A stretch of DNA of 64,000 nucleotides from Sphingomonadaceae bacterium. Lineage in GTDB: Bacteria > Pseudomonadota > Alphaproteobacteria > Sphingomonadales > Sphingomonadaceae. Numbering within the stretch: position 1 is the first letter of the stretch; each line of letters opens with the position of its first letter. The stretch covers positions 1-64,000 of the forward strand of contig JANYGB010000036.1 in the NCBI GenBank assembly GCA_025359445.1. Reading direction: 5' to 3'. The position numbers and the translations under genes were made by a program. Positions 16,221 through 24,936 of the stretch are shown piece after piece. Under the pieces are notes generated by a model that did not search any database, was not told where the DNA came from, and worked only from the letters and a program-made list of their open reading frames with translations.

Positions 16221-17132
16221 CTACGCCCACATCGGGCGCTGGTGCCAATTTGCCGGAAAACCCATCGACGCCAAATCACCCTCTGGATGAGTGCTTACGT
16301 GTGCTGCCAAGTCCGCAAGCCAAGTAGAATCGGGTGCGACTGTCTTGACAACATGCCCGATTAGACACGCTCCATTATAGAGCTTGGCAGGTGCTTGCGT
16401 TGCTGTCTGGTCCAACGTGTTTTTCAACACCTCCGGCTTTTGCGCAATTTTGGGCGGAATCAGGAAACCCCTATTCCAGAGCCTCCCATGATGGGCGCAG
16501 ATATTCCTTATGTCGGTTACATGACGGATCAAGGGCACCAAAACGGTTTCGGGTAGACCAAGGGGCTGAGCAATCCGATTTCGCATGGATCGATCGGCAA
16601 GGCTTGAATACCAGCGCGACAATTGACCGAATGACATCATCTCGGCCACCATCCAAGCCGGGGGAAGCGCTGGCAAGTCATATGCTTCGCGATAATGTTT
16701 GATATAGGTTTCCCGCGACCAGCCAGTTTCGCTAGCCATCTTTGATAGGTTCGCGTGGAATTCACGCCTCTCGCTATACAAACCAGCATCGAGATAGCTG
16801 TGGCCGTCACCGATGAGGCCCAGCTGATATGCCCAGCTTCCGCGCAATGCGACCTCTACATGCTCGGTTCCCCGCATAACCAAGCGTCGCAAAATCCTGT
16901 CGAAGTCATACAGCGCAGTCACGCGGTCAAAGGACGTGCCAGGACGGAAGCGCACGCCTTGATGTCCCTTCGGGTGCTCGAAATAGAGCCAATATGCGCT
17001 CAGCCGATAGTAGCTGACATGTCTGAGCCAATACTCTGCCTTGGCATCATCATCGATTTGCATGCCGTTGGCGCGCAGGTGGGCGATTTGTTGCTGCCAA
17101 GTGAGCGCTGGCTTTGAATATGTGCGGGTCAT
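16221..17132 (-). CDS. Abi_2 (AbiD/AbiF) family abortive infection protein with HEPN motif
   Basis: Abi_2 proteins cause abortive infection or phage resistance and carry a HEPN-type ribonuclease motif. The 303 residues open with SKPALTWQQQIAHLRANGM, then AEYWLRHVSYYRLSAYWLYF, the family hallmark. LYDFDRILRRLVMRGTEHVEVALR follows at 74-97, and the HEPN RNICAHHGRLWNR spans 209-221 (R-x4-H). ATG 17132 was chosen; upstream codons give an unrelated Arg-rich extension. It is the distal gene of the island, 414 bases from its nearest neighbour and probably with its own promoter. Defence activity is inferred. Confidence 0.88.
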   Translation of the reverse strand: MTRTYSKPALTWQQQIAHLRANGMQIDDDAKAEYWLRHVSYYRLSAYWLYFEHPKGHQGVRFRPGTSFDRVTALYDFDRILRRLVMRGTEHVEVALRGSWAYQLGLIGDGHSYLDAGLYSERREFHANLSKMASETGWSRETYIKHYREAYDLPALPPAWMVAEMMSFGQLSRWYSSLADRSMRNRIAQPLGLPETVLVPLIRHVTDIRNICAHHGRLWNRGFLIPPKIAQKPEVLKNTLDQTATQAPAKLYNGACLIGHVVKTVAPDSTWLADLAAHVSTHPEGDLASMGFPANWHQRPMWA

Positions 17133-17169
17133 GCAGCATGCTTTCGCAGCAAGGCGGCTAAAATAAAAG

Positions 17170-17213
17170 ACCCGCCCAGTGTGCATATCCTTGCGGACAG
17201 AGGCCGGGCGGGT
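17170..17213. repeat. Inverted repeat 38 bases upstream of the Abi gene
   Basis: ACCCGCCC at 17170-17177 and GGGCGGGT at 17206-17213 form a perfect 8-bp inverted repeat around a 28-base loop, 38 bases before the Abi start codon. It could be an operator or an RNA stem in the leader. The rest of the gene-free stretch 17133-17546 shows no convincing gene; short open frames there lack ribosome binding sites or family features. Confidence 0.4.
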
Positions 17214-17546
17214 GCGATTGATGCTGACATAAGGGCCGATTCCCAACAAAGCAATAACCCAGACCATGGCTTCGCCGTGGTCGGCTGGAAACTGGATAAG
17301 GCAATCGGGATCAGGGCAGGCAGATACACCGGTCCCGATTGTCAGTCAGAAACGGCACACACCGTACGCGACAAATCGCAGCTAAAAACCAATGAAATTC
17401 ATATTCTTGCGCCAATTGTCACTTCTCAATCAGTTTGAATTTGAAATGCCGCCAGCAAATTGAACCAAATTTTCCGCCATCGAAAGGCGCGGATTTCCGC
17501 CAAATCCATCCGCTCGCTCAGACCTCCGAAGAGCTTTGCCTGCAAA

Positions 17547-17774
17547 TCACTCCAATAGCCGGGCAATCTCCCTTAGATATCGCGCGGCGGCCTTGGTCTT
17601 GGCCGAAAAGCCGCCATGCTTGCGTGCGTTCCCGTTGCCGGCGGGTGCGCCAGGGTTATTGCCGCCGTGCATCCTGCATCGCCGCTTCCCCTTCACGGCT
17701 GGAGATTGGCACTCCATTCCCAAGCGGGTCCGGGCAAGGCAGCGCGGGGCCTTGGCCAGCCGATCCGGTTGCAT
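17547..17774 (-). CDS. Small protein with Cys/His knuckle and HGGxxPGAPxGNxNA motif
   Basis: The 75-residue product has C-x9-C-x9-C-x2-H (Cys12, Cys22, Cys32, His35), which looks like a zinc-binding knuckle. MHGGNNPGAPAGNGNARKHGG and a basic helix follow. Similar small proteins recur in phage and genomic islands of alphaproteobacteria; their role is unknown. The start is ATG 17774, 19 bases after the upstream stop. The longer frame upstream of it overlaps the preceding gene and is not credible. DNA or RNA binding is only inference from the basic, Gly/Asn-rich composition. Confidence 0.65.
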   Translation of the reverse strand: MQPDRLAKAPRCLARTRLGMECQSPAVKGKRRCRMHGGNNPGAPAGNGNARKHGGFSAKTKAAARYLREIARLLE

Positions 17775-17793
17775 GGGATTGTTTGTCAGATTT

Positions 17794-18318
17794 TCAATTT
17801 TTCTCAATCCCCCCGTGATGGTGGAATTCGTCGGTAATGACAGCTTGCCCGCCTTCATTGACGTGAACATGCCGCACTGTCTGTACGCGCGGCTGGTGAA
17901 GCTTCGCCAGTGCCTCCAGGCTGGCGCGACAGTTCGCCTGAGCCTTGAAGGCCAGTCGGGCATAACGTTCCGCTGCCAGTGGATAATCGCCCAGGTTGTT
18001 CGTCGCGCGGCGGGCCAACTCGGTGAACATTGCATCCAGCGAAAGCGCCTGAGCGGTCAGCATTTCGCTCGCCAAGGTCATATCGCCCTTGCAGGTCAGT
18101 TCTGCCTTCGCCTTGATGATTTTACCGAAGTCGTCAATGTGCGGCTCACCGGGAAGCTTGCTCACCATTTTGTCGGCAATGCCATGCGCGACGATACCGT
18201 GGCGCAGATATGGTCCAACCATGACGCGCGCCATTGTCTCGGCTTCGCCCTCACCTTTCGCCGCATCCACCATGATTGGTTTTGCCGAACCGCCAGCGGA
18301 CTTGCGCTTGGTTGTCAT
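17794..18318 (-). CDS. Island-associated hypothetical protein
   Basis: The 174-residue product begins MTTKRKSAGGSAKPIMV. It contains MARVMVGPYLRHGIVAH, an alpha-helical middle and ERYARLAFKAQANCRASLEALAKL. The last segment recurs in proteins next to small HGG-motif proteins in genomic islands (family pattern known to me, function not). ATG 18318 overlaps the stop of the upstream winged-helix gene as ATGA and is preceded by AAGG, so it was preferred to ATG 18333. The His-rich C-terminus (EFHHHGG) is notable. Confidence 0.7.
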   Translation of the reverse strand: MTTKRKSAGGSAKPIMVDAAKGEGEAETMARVMVGPYLRHGIVAHGIADKMVSKLPGEPHIDDFGKIIKAKAELTCKGDMTLASEMLTAQALSLDAMFTELARRATNNLGDYPLAAERYARLAFKAQANCRASLEALAKLHQPRVQTVRHVHVNEGGQAVITDEFHHHGGIEKN

Positions 18319-19073
18319 GCTGCCTTGCTCCATTGATTGCTAGCCAGTGCCGATGCGAAGGCGCGAGCCGCCAGTTGCGGCGTCCAATCTGGCTGCCACC
18401 AGCCAATCAGGCTGCTTCCGCCCCCCTCACCCCATGGTGTAGCTATATGTGTAGCGAAATCCCGAACGCACGGGATTGGCGAAAAACTGCCATTTCCTGC
18501 ATTTGGCATATTGGAATCCAACACCGGTGCGGCTGGCATTTCAGGCCGAAAAGGGCTCAGCGTATCGGAATCCCATACCGGCAAGCGCCCTTGATCCCTT
18601 GCTTTCCGGAATGCCTTCAAGGCCCTGAGGCCGCGCTCCATACGCTTGCGCGCCGGAGTTTGCGGCGCTGGTTCCCGCTCCATGAATTCCGATGTCGGGG
18701 CTTTGCGCCCCGGTCCCGATTCCCATGTGAGCCGCCAGCAGCGCGCTCGCGAAGTTTCGGACGCCTTGACCTTGAAATGTGCCTCTTGCGCCAGTTCAAT
18801 GAAGCCCAGCGCCACAAGGTCATCGAAGGCCCGGCTTGCCGCAGTCAGATCGGCAACGCCCATGCGGTGCGCAGCATCCCGCACGCTGAGATAGAGGCTT
18901 CCGTTGTTCTCGCCGTTGTAGAGCATCACCAGATCGACAAGCAGCGAGCGAGCGTTGGGGGAAAGGCTGCGATAGGCGTTGCTGTTCAAAATGCGAAAAT
19001 CGAGCCGGACAAAGCGGCTGGTGTTGTTCCGCCCGGTCGCGTTCACCCGACTATGGTTGCGCCGCTTCGCCAC
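18315..19073 (-). CDS. Winged-helix, replication-initiator-like protein
   Basis: The 252 residues begin with a basic tail, then FVRLDFRILNSNAYRSLSPNARSLLVDLVMLYNG. Next come LYLSVRDAAHRMGVADLTAASRAFDDLVALGFIE, a winged-helix DNA-binding layout found in phage and plasmid replication proteins. The C-terminal 120 residues are Pro/Ser-rich and not recognised. The start is GTG 19073, three bases after the stop of the AlpA-like gene. It may act in episomal replication or regulation of the excised island; this is inferred. Confidence 0.7.
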   Translation of the reverse strand: MAKRRNHSRVNATGRNNTSRFVRLDFRILNSNAYRSLSPNARSLLVDLVMLYNGENNGSLYLSVRDAAHRMGVADLTAASRAFDDLVALGFIELAQEAHFKVKASETSRARCWRLTWESGPGRKAPTSEFMEREPAPQTPARKRMERGLRALKAFRKARDQGRLPVWDSDTLSPFRPEMPAAPVLDSNMPNAGNGSFSPIPCVRDFATHIATPWGEGGGSSLIGWWQPDWTPQLAARAFASALASNQWSKAA

Positions 19074-19076
19074 TGC

Positions 19077-19265
19077 TCAGCTTGCCCCGCCGATCAGCGC
19101 GCGCAGCGATGCGGCTGGAATGAGGGTGCGCTTGCCAATCTTGCGCACCTCCAGTCGCCCTTCACCGATGAGCTGGTAAAGGCGGGTGCGGCCCAGCGAG
19201 GAAACGCGGCAAGCTTCGCTAACCGAATAGGCCAGCGGCTCGATTGTCATATTTGCGGGGTTCAT
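19077..19265 (-). CDS. AlpA/excisionase-like helix-turn-helix protein
   Basis: The 62-residue MerR/Xis-type DNA-binding protein has YSVSEACRVSSLGRTRLYQL (helix-turn-helix), GRLEVRKIGKRTLIPAASL (wing) and a short end. Such proteins regulate integrase genes or promote excision. GGAG lies eight bases before ATG 19265; a second ATG at 19250 is possible. It heads the run of genes down to 17547, which are tightly packed or overlapping and are probably one operon. Confidence 0.85.
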   Translation of the reverse strand: MNPANMTIEPLAYSVSEACRVSSLGRTRLYQLIGEGRLEVRKIGKRTLIPAASLRALIGGAS

Positions 19266-19351
19266 TGGAAAAGCTCCGTCCTGTTGTGAACGGGGCTATT
19301 CTGTGTCGGTTGTCGGTATTGGGTCCGCCAAGAACTGCCTGTAACTGCCGA

Positions 19352-20191
19352 TTACCCATCGGATTGCAGGTTCTTGGCATGCCGCAATTTCAAGGCGTTC
19401 AACTCCGTTACGAAGCGCTTCCCATATTCGCGAAGCTGGCTGTTTTCTGGGGAGTTGTGGCAAGTGTCGATAAACCAAGCCTGCAAATGCCGGGCAATAT
19501 CTGATTGGTTGGGATCGCTGCCGTCTTCGCGAAACAGGCCATTCTCACCATGATGGGCCAATGCGGCAAGGTGCAACAGCGCCCCATCCCAATCCCATTT
19601 TCTAGGTGCCCCACCCCTGTTGGAAGCGGGCACAACGGGTTCGGGATCGCTATCGAGAGAGTCTTGATCGTTCCACGCGGGCGAAACTTCGATGTTCCAA
19701 GCTGAATACCATTCCTCCAGATATGTCGGATCTAGAACTGGCGTGTCGGGCGGGCAGAGCGACGTAGAGAAGCGATTGTACGGAAACTCCCATTGGTAAG
19801 GATAGCAAGGTTCGTGACCGAGCTTCACAAGCTCGGCTTGGTCAAGCAGGAAAGCCCCTGATTTCAATTCCTGCCGTTCCCAATTGATCAAATCTGCCAA
19901 ATCCCGCCACTGCTTTTGCTTGATCTCCCCTCCTGAATCTTCGAGCTGAAATTCATTTCCCCATTGGTATTTCTGCCATTGATAATCACCGCTCGCCAAA
20001 AGGTCCCCTCTGCACAGCAACGACAGGATTGTGTCTTGCGGACGCTGAATCCCTTCCATTGCGAGTCGATTGATAGCTAAGCTTAGCTCCACTGAAACAG
20101 GCCAAAAATTTCCGTCCGGGTCGCCGCGTTGCCATTGCCATTGACGCATGATGTCCAGTGCGACCGTAGCGGACGCGGAGCGATCATTCAT
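19352..20191 (-). CDS. Hypothetical protein behind the restriction enzyme
   Basis: The 279-residue product is unusually rich in Trp and Gln in the first 140 residues. The last 80 residues begin GGAPRKWDWDGALLHLAALAH and contain DPNQSDIARHLQAWFIDT, a DNA-binding-like helical end seen in other island proteins. The start lies 12 bases after the stop of the restriction gene with GAGGGGC upstream, so the two are probably co-transcribed. There are no membrane segments or enzyme motifs. Whether it takes part in restriction is unknown. Confidence 0.7.
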   Translation of the reverse strand: MNDRSASATVALDIMRQWQWQRGDPDGNFWPVSVELSLAINRLAMEGIQRPQDTILSLLCRGDLLASGDYQWQKYQWGNEFQLEDSGGEIKQKQWRDLADLINWERQELKSGAFLLDQAELVKLGHEPCYPYQWEFPYNRFSTSLCPPDTPVLDPTYLEEWYSAWNIEVSPAWNDQDSLDSDPEPVVPASNRGGAPRKWDWDGALLHLAALAHHGENGLFREDGSDPNQSDIARHLQAWFIDTCHNSPENSQLREYGKRFVTELNALKLRHAKNLQSDG

Positions 20192-20203
20192 GGCATTCGC
20201 CCC

Positions 20204-23200
20204 TCAATCCAGCGGCAGTTCGATGGCACGCATGATGCGGTCGGTTTCGGCCAGAATCTTGATGATGCGCTGATAATGGCGGATGTCGTCATAGGACAGG
20301 GTGCGGCCCTTGCGATCCTTCAGCCACTTTTGCGCGGGCTGGTATCCGCCGATGTGGAAGTCCCATGCCACGGCGGGCACGTTGTCGAAATACTGTGTGG
20401 CATTGATGGTGACGCGCCCGCCGCCATAGCCGGGCTTCTCGACTACGCTGTCTCCGTCACCGAGGAAAGGATAGGGCGCATCGCCGATGGCGGCAGGTTC
20501 CATCAGGTGCAGGCGGCGCAGCGCCTCGCCCTGCTCGCTGATCGTGCGGAACACGCCGGGCGAGGGCGGGAAGGGGATGCGGGGGAAGTCGATTTTCAAG
20601 AATTCGGCATAGGTTTCCCGGTATGCGGGGCAGTGCAGCACGCCATAGATGTAGTCGAAGACCTTGACCTCATCGGGGCGGGCCTCGCCGGTGGCCTTGC
20701 GGAAGGCATCGGTGCCATCGGGTGCGGCTGATGTGCCGGTGAGGCCAGCCGCCTCACGGATTCGAGCGTATAGCTTGGGGTCGAAGTTGATGCGGATGGT
20801 TTGGTCTAGCGTGCCTTCCTCTGGGTAGAGGTAGAGGGGCAGGTTCATGGCGTTTGATGCGGTAGTGCCTGAGAGGAAAATAGCTTCACTGATCGTCGTC
20901 GTCACGAAAACGTGGCGATAGAATTGATCCTTGACCCCCTTTGAAGTTAGCAAGCCAAGGTTTGCATGGCCAACATAGTGCTTCATCACTTCCGTGCGCG
21001 GCCTGCACTGAAACCCACGTGAAGTGCCTGTGAAGAAGGTCCAAGTTGGGCTAAATGGGCGATAAGCAATCGGCACAGGCTGCGAATGGGCAAGATTAGA
21101 GATCACATCGGCTTTCGCTCGGGCGACACTCCAGTCCTGAACATCTTTGCCCAGATTATAGCGGTCGCGCAAAGTTTCAGAGTCGGTTTGGGCAAAATCT
21201 TGCACCCGGTTCCACAACGCATCGCGGTCCATGTCGATGGTCAGTTCATCGCGCGCGGTCACAATGCCGTTAGAGTTTACCGGCATCAGTTCCGCTACGG
21301 AAAAGCCCTTGATGTATTCCGCCTCAACATCATAGTCGCGGGTGACAAATGGAAATGCAGGTTCCTTGTGCAGCAGCAAGGTAGCGGACAAAGCGCGGAT
21401 AGTGCTTGCCCAAAGAGCTTCGCCCTTGGCATCACGGGTGCCCCACAATTCGCCGTGATGCACCTGAGCTAGCGGTTTGGCCCGATTCCCATCGCGCCGA
21501 TGCCTCACCGCAACGATGATCGCCACGCCTTGCTTTATGTCGAACACGTTCTTGTCGGGCGTACCGTCGGGGCAAACTTCTTTCTTATTGGAATTGCCGT
21601 GCAGGTCCAGAACATGAATCTGGTCAAAACTGCTCATCAATTGCCAGCGCATTCCGCGAAAGGTCGGGTTATCAAGATAGCCGTGATTTGAGATGAACCC
21701 CAGCACGCCTTCGCCTTTGCCATCGCGGTCAATCATGTGTTCGGCAAGGCGGATGAACTTCACATAGTCATCATTGATCCACTTTGGGTTGCGCTCTTGC
21801 AGCTTTTGCTTGCCGCCGGGTTCCTTTTTGTAGGCTTCCATCAGGCCCATGATCCATGCACCCTTATTAGCGCTCTCGCCCGAATATGGCGGGTTGCCGA
21901 TCACGCACATGATCGGGGTCTGGCGCTTGATATCGCTGGCAGCCTTGGCCTCATTGGCAATGGCGCGGGACAGGCCAAACAAAGTCTGTTCCACCCGCTC
22001 GCCTTCCTCCAGTGAATTGGTCAGGTAAACCCCAAGGCGTGGCGGGTTCGCCGATGGCTTATAGCCTAGCCCGGTCAGGATCATGTCCAGCTTCATATGG
22101 CACATGGCATAGCTGGCCATCAGCAGCTCGAAGCCGTGAATGCGCGGGATCAGGTCTTGTTCGACATAGCTGGACCATTGCCCCGGCGCGATGCCCTGCA
22201 CCCGCCCGGCCACCAGCTTCACTACTTCGGCCAGAAAGGTGCCGGTGCCGGTGGCGGGATCGAGAATCTGGACGCGGTGAACCTGCTTTTTGATGGTGGC
22301 AGGCTGGCCGGTCTTGGGGTCGTTCTGGCCGGTATCCCAATCAACGGATATGCGGCTGGTATCGGCCAGCCCGTCAGCCAAGCCAAATTCAGTTTTCAGC
22401 ACTTCGTCCACAGCGCGAACGATGAAATTCACCACGGGTTCCGGCGTATACCAGACGCCACGGGCCTTGCGCTTTGCCGGGTTATATTCGGCCAGGAACA
22501 CTTCATAGAAATGCAGGAAGGGGTCTTGCCGCGCCGTCACCTTACCAAAGTGGCGCAGCACTTGCCCCATGTCGGTGGCGCAAAACACGTTGCACAATTC
22601 ATCAATCACCCGGCGCAAACGTTCATCCAGATTTGGACCGGCGATGTAGAGGAACAGTTCGCGCAGGAACGGGTTGGACTTGGGCAAAAGGTCCAACGCC
22701 TCTGCCCGCGTGAAGCTGTCTGGCGTTTCATCGTGCAGGCGCGCCGCAAACAGGCCGTAGGCGATGGTTTCCGCATAGATGTCAGCAAAGTCCTCCACGG
22801 TGATGTCATGGATCAGGTTGGCCTTGAATGCCTCATACTGGCCGATCAGATCGCTAGGCGACACGCCCTGTTCCTTGGCCTGCATATCGGCCACCAGCGC
22901 GCGGCCCATGATGTCCTTGATGATCGCCGCCTTGCCAGCCATCATTTCGGCCAGCCGCTTGGACGACGTGATGCTGAGCGGGGTAATATGCGCGAAGTCG
23001 CGCAGTCGGTTTTCCAGAAGGGGGAAGCTGGCGGGGCGCGCGGGCAGCGTCGGGATCAGGTCGCCAATGGTGATGAAATCCACCACCTCGCCATCGCGCA
23101 GGAACTCGAAATCCAGCCCGTTGGTATAGATCAGGTTGGGCAGACCCTTGCGGTATCGATCTTTCTGGCCCTTGCTGTAATCGGTAGCAGCGAACTTGCG

Positions 23201-23431
23201 AACGTCCTTGCCGATGTCCTTGGCTTCGCACCAGCCGATTGCGACATCGCCGCGTTGAAACACAAAGTCGGGCGCGCCAACATCGGTGATATGCTTTGGC
23301 TCATTGATGACAGTCAGCGCGACATCAATAGACCCGAACAATTTGGCCAGGGCGGGGCGGAAACTGTGTTCGGTTGTCTGGCCACTGGCATAGAGCGCGC
23401 GGATTTCATTGAGATAGCCTTGAAAATCCAT
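20204..23431 (-). CDS. Type ISP-like restriction-modification enzyme (nuclease + N6-adenine methylase)
   Basis: This large single-chain enzyme of 1075 residues probably methylates adenine and cuts unmodified DNA. The N-terminus has a PD-ExK nuclease signature (GAPDF at 52-56, WCEAK at 67-71). A helical coupler follows. Methylase motif I is DPATGTGTFL at 391-400 and motif IV is NPPY at 513-516. GVWYTPEPVVNFIVRAVDEVL precedes motif I. The C-terminal half matches the target-recognition type seen in type ISP proteins. No Walker A/SF2 helicase motifs are visible, unlike LlaGI/LlaBIII. Specificity is unknown. Confidence 0.88.
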   Translation of the reverse strand: MDFQGYLNEIRALYASGQTTEHSFRPALAKLFGSIDVALTVINEPKHITDVGAPDFVFQRGDVAIGWCEAKDIGKDVRKFAATDYSKGQKDRYRKGLPNLIYTNGLDFEFLRDGEVVDFITIGDLIPTLPARPASFPLLENRLRDFAHITPLSITSSKRLAEMMAGKAAIIKDIMGRALVADMQAKEQGVSPSDLIGQYEAFKANLIHDITVEDFADIYAETIAYGLFAARLHDETPDSFTRAEALDLLPKSNPFLRELFLYIAGPNLDERLRRVIDELCNVFCATDMGQVLRHFGKVTARQDPFLHFYEVFLAEYNPAKRKARGVWYTPEPVVNFIVRAVDEVLKTEFGLADGLADTSRISVDWDTGQNDPKTGQPATIKKQVHRVQILDPATGTGTFLAEVVKLVAGRVQGIAPGQWSSYVEQDLIPRIHGFELLMASYAMCHMKLDMILTGLGYKPSANPPRLGVYLTNSLEEGERVEQTLFGLSRAIANEAKAASDIKRQTPIMCVIGNPPYSGESANKGAWIMGLMEAYKKEPGGKQKLQERNPKWINDDYVKFIRLAEHMIDRDGKGEGVLGFISNHGYLDNPTFRGMRWQLMSSFDQIHVLDLHGNSNKKEVCPDGTPDKNVFDIKQGVAIIVAVRHRRDGNRAKPLAQVHHGELWGTRDAKGEALWASTIRALSATLLLHKEPAFPFVTRDYDVEAEYIKGFSVAELMPVNSNGIVTARDELTIDMDRDALWNRVQDFAQTDSETLRDRYNLGKDVQDWSVARAKADVISNLAHSQPVPIAYRPFSPTWTFFTGTSRGFQCRPRTEVMKHYVGHANLGLLTSKGVKDQFYRHVFVTTTISEAIFLSGTTASNAMNLPLYLYPEEGTLDQTIRINFDPKLYARIREAAGLTGTSAAPDGTDAFRKATGEARPDEVKVFDYIYGVLHCPAYRETYAEFLKIDFPRIPFPPSPGVFRTISEQGEALRRLHLMEPAAIGDAPYPFLGDGDSVVEKPGYGGGRVTINATQYFDNVPAVAWDFHIGGYQPAQKWLKDRKGRTLSYDDIRHYQRIIKILAETDRIMRAIELPLD

Positions 23432-23498
23432 TTGCGCCTCTGCCCCTCACACATTCAATTGAGGGGCTTAACGCCAGTCGCCGGCATCGCCAAGCGGC

Positions 23499-24731
23499 TC
23501 AAACCGCTTCGCGGTCGGGGAAGCGAACAATGTCCGCCCCTTTCCGTAGCTGGTCGAGATAGTCCGACCACCATTGAGCCATTTCGACCCGCTCTTTCCA
23601 ATGCGCGCCCCGGTGATAGGCCGCGCGCACTTTGTCAGTATCGCCATGGGCAAGTGCGCGCTCGATTGCATCCGGGTTCCACTTGCCACTTTCATTCAAG
23701 AGCGTGGAAGCCATTGCGCGGAAACCGTGCGCGGTCATTTCGTTTGTGGAATAGCCCAGCCGCCGCAATCCGGCGTTGACAGTGTTCTCGCTCATCGGGC
23801 GGACGCGGGTGCGGATCGAAGGGAATACGTAGCCAGTTGGCCCGGTTGCAGTCAGCATCTCCCGAAACAACGCGACTACTTGCAATGACAGCGGCACGTG
23901 ATGGGCCTTGCGCATTTTCATCTTGCCCGCCGGAATGATCCAGAGCGCGCCGTCCAGATCGATTTCGCTCCATTCCGCATGGCGCAGTTCGCCGGGCCGG
24001 ACGAATACATGGGGTGCGATTTGCAGAGCGGCCTTTGTAATGCCGCTGCCCTCATAGCCATCTATGGCGCGCAACAGTTCGCCAACCCGCTTGGCATCGG
24101 TGATCGCGCCGTAGTGTGTGACCGTGGGGGCAGTCAGTGCGCCGCGCAGATCGCGAGTAGGGTCCGACGCAAGCCGCGCCGTCGCTACGGCATAGCGAAA
24201 CACCGCGCCAGCCAGTTGCAGGCTGCGCCGGGCGCTTTCGAGTTTGCCCTTGCCCTCGATGCGGCGAATGGCTGTCAGTACGTCCGCCGGTTCAATCTCG
24301 CCAATGGGCAACTTGCCGATTGAGCCGCAAACCAGCGAAAGCAGATACTCGCTGCGGATGGCCGTGGCGGGTGCCCAGCCCTTGGCACCGTCGCGCCTGC
24401 GCTTGGCGCAATACTCGTTGCAGATCGCTGCGAACGTGTCCGCTGCCTGTATGCGGGCGCGCACCTTGTCGCGCTGTTTTTCGCGCGACGGGTCTTTGCC
24501 CAAGGCAATCAGCTCGCGGGCTTCCTCCCGCCGCCTGCGGGCCTCGCCAAGCCCGATTTCGGGATAGGCTCCAATGGCCAGCAGCTTCTCGCGCCCATCG
24601 ACACGAAACTTGAGTCGCCAGAGCTTGCCCCCGGCTGGCGTGACAAGCAGAAACATGCCGCCCCCGTCCGCCAACTTGATCGCCTTCGCGCCGGGCTTGG
24701 CATTGCGGATTGCTACATCGGTCAAAGCCAC
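23499..24731 (-). CDS. Tyrosine-type site-specific integrase (DUF4102, P4 type)
   Basis: This integrase inserts the island into the 3' end of tRNA-Gly. The N-terminal arm-binding domain has LTDVAIRNAKPGAKAIKLAD and GGKLWRLKFRVDGREK. A SAM-like core-binding domain follows, then the catalytic domain. That domain has Arg in FVRPGELRHAEW, a basic KMRKAHHVPLS, H-x-x-R in TAHGFRAM, and a Tyr in RAAYHRGAHW. GTG 24731 gives the family start VALTDVAIRNAKPG and has AGGAAA upstream. The earlier in-frame ATG at 24767 lies within the arm repeats and is less likely. It is 410 residues and looks intact. Confidence 0.93.
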   Translation of the reverse strand: MALTDVAIRNAKPGAKAIKLADGGGMFLLVTPAGGKLWRLKFRVDGREKLLAIGAYPEIGLGEARRRREEARELIALGKDPSREKQRDKVRARIQAADTFAAICNEYCAKRRRDGAKGWAPATAIRSEYLLSLVCGSIGKLPIGEIEPADVLTAIRRIEGKGKLESARRSLQLAGAVFRYAVATARLASDPTRDLRGALTAPTVTHYGAITDAKRVGELLRAIDGYEGSGITKAALQIAPHVFVRPGELRHAEWSEIDLDGALWIIPAGKMKMRKAHHVPLSLQVVALFREMLTATGPTGYVFPSIRTRVRPMSENTVNAGLRRLGYSTNEMTAHGFRAMASTLLNESGKWNPDAIERALAHGDTDKVRAAYHRGAHWKERVEMAQWWSDYLDQLRKGADIVRFPDREAV

Positions 24732-24758
24732 GGCTTTCCTAGCCTCTCCGGGGGTCTG

Positions 24759-24832
24759 TACCCCCAATATACCCCCAAGCGCGGGGGCATCGAGCTAGCC
24801 GCTTTGCATATACCCCCCAATCATACCCCCAG
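24759..24832 (+). repeat. Arm-type repeats beside the integrase
   Basis: Two copies occur: TACCCCCAATATACCCCCAA at 24759-24778, and ATACCCCCCAATCATACCCC continuing to 24832. The second matches the left-end copy at 16162-16183. They lie between the integrase start and the tRNA, where arm-type sites and the integrase promoter are expected. This position suggests that the integrase may control its own transcription, which is inference. Confidence 0.6.
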
Positions 24833-24936
24833 TGAAGGGTGGCTAACTGCGAACATGGGTGGACGCTTGCGGCCTAATAACCGCTAGATACCTTAGTTTT
24901 TGGGGGTTTGTCTAGACGCCTATGAACAACGGTGGA

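Noticed and set aside
17129..17329. 66-aa minus-strand ORF upstream of the Abi gene
   Set aside because: No clear ribosome binding site or family match; it overlaps the inverted repeat and the probable Abi leader.
22097..23779. 560-residue plus-strand frame opposite the restriction enzyme and integrase end
   Set aside because: It spans two real minus-strand genes and has no recognisable domains.
24759..24832. ATACCCCC repeats as a CRISPR array
   Set aside because: Too few, too short and without regular spacers; no cas genes. They fit integrase arm sites.
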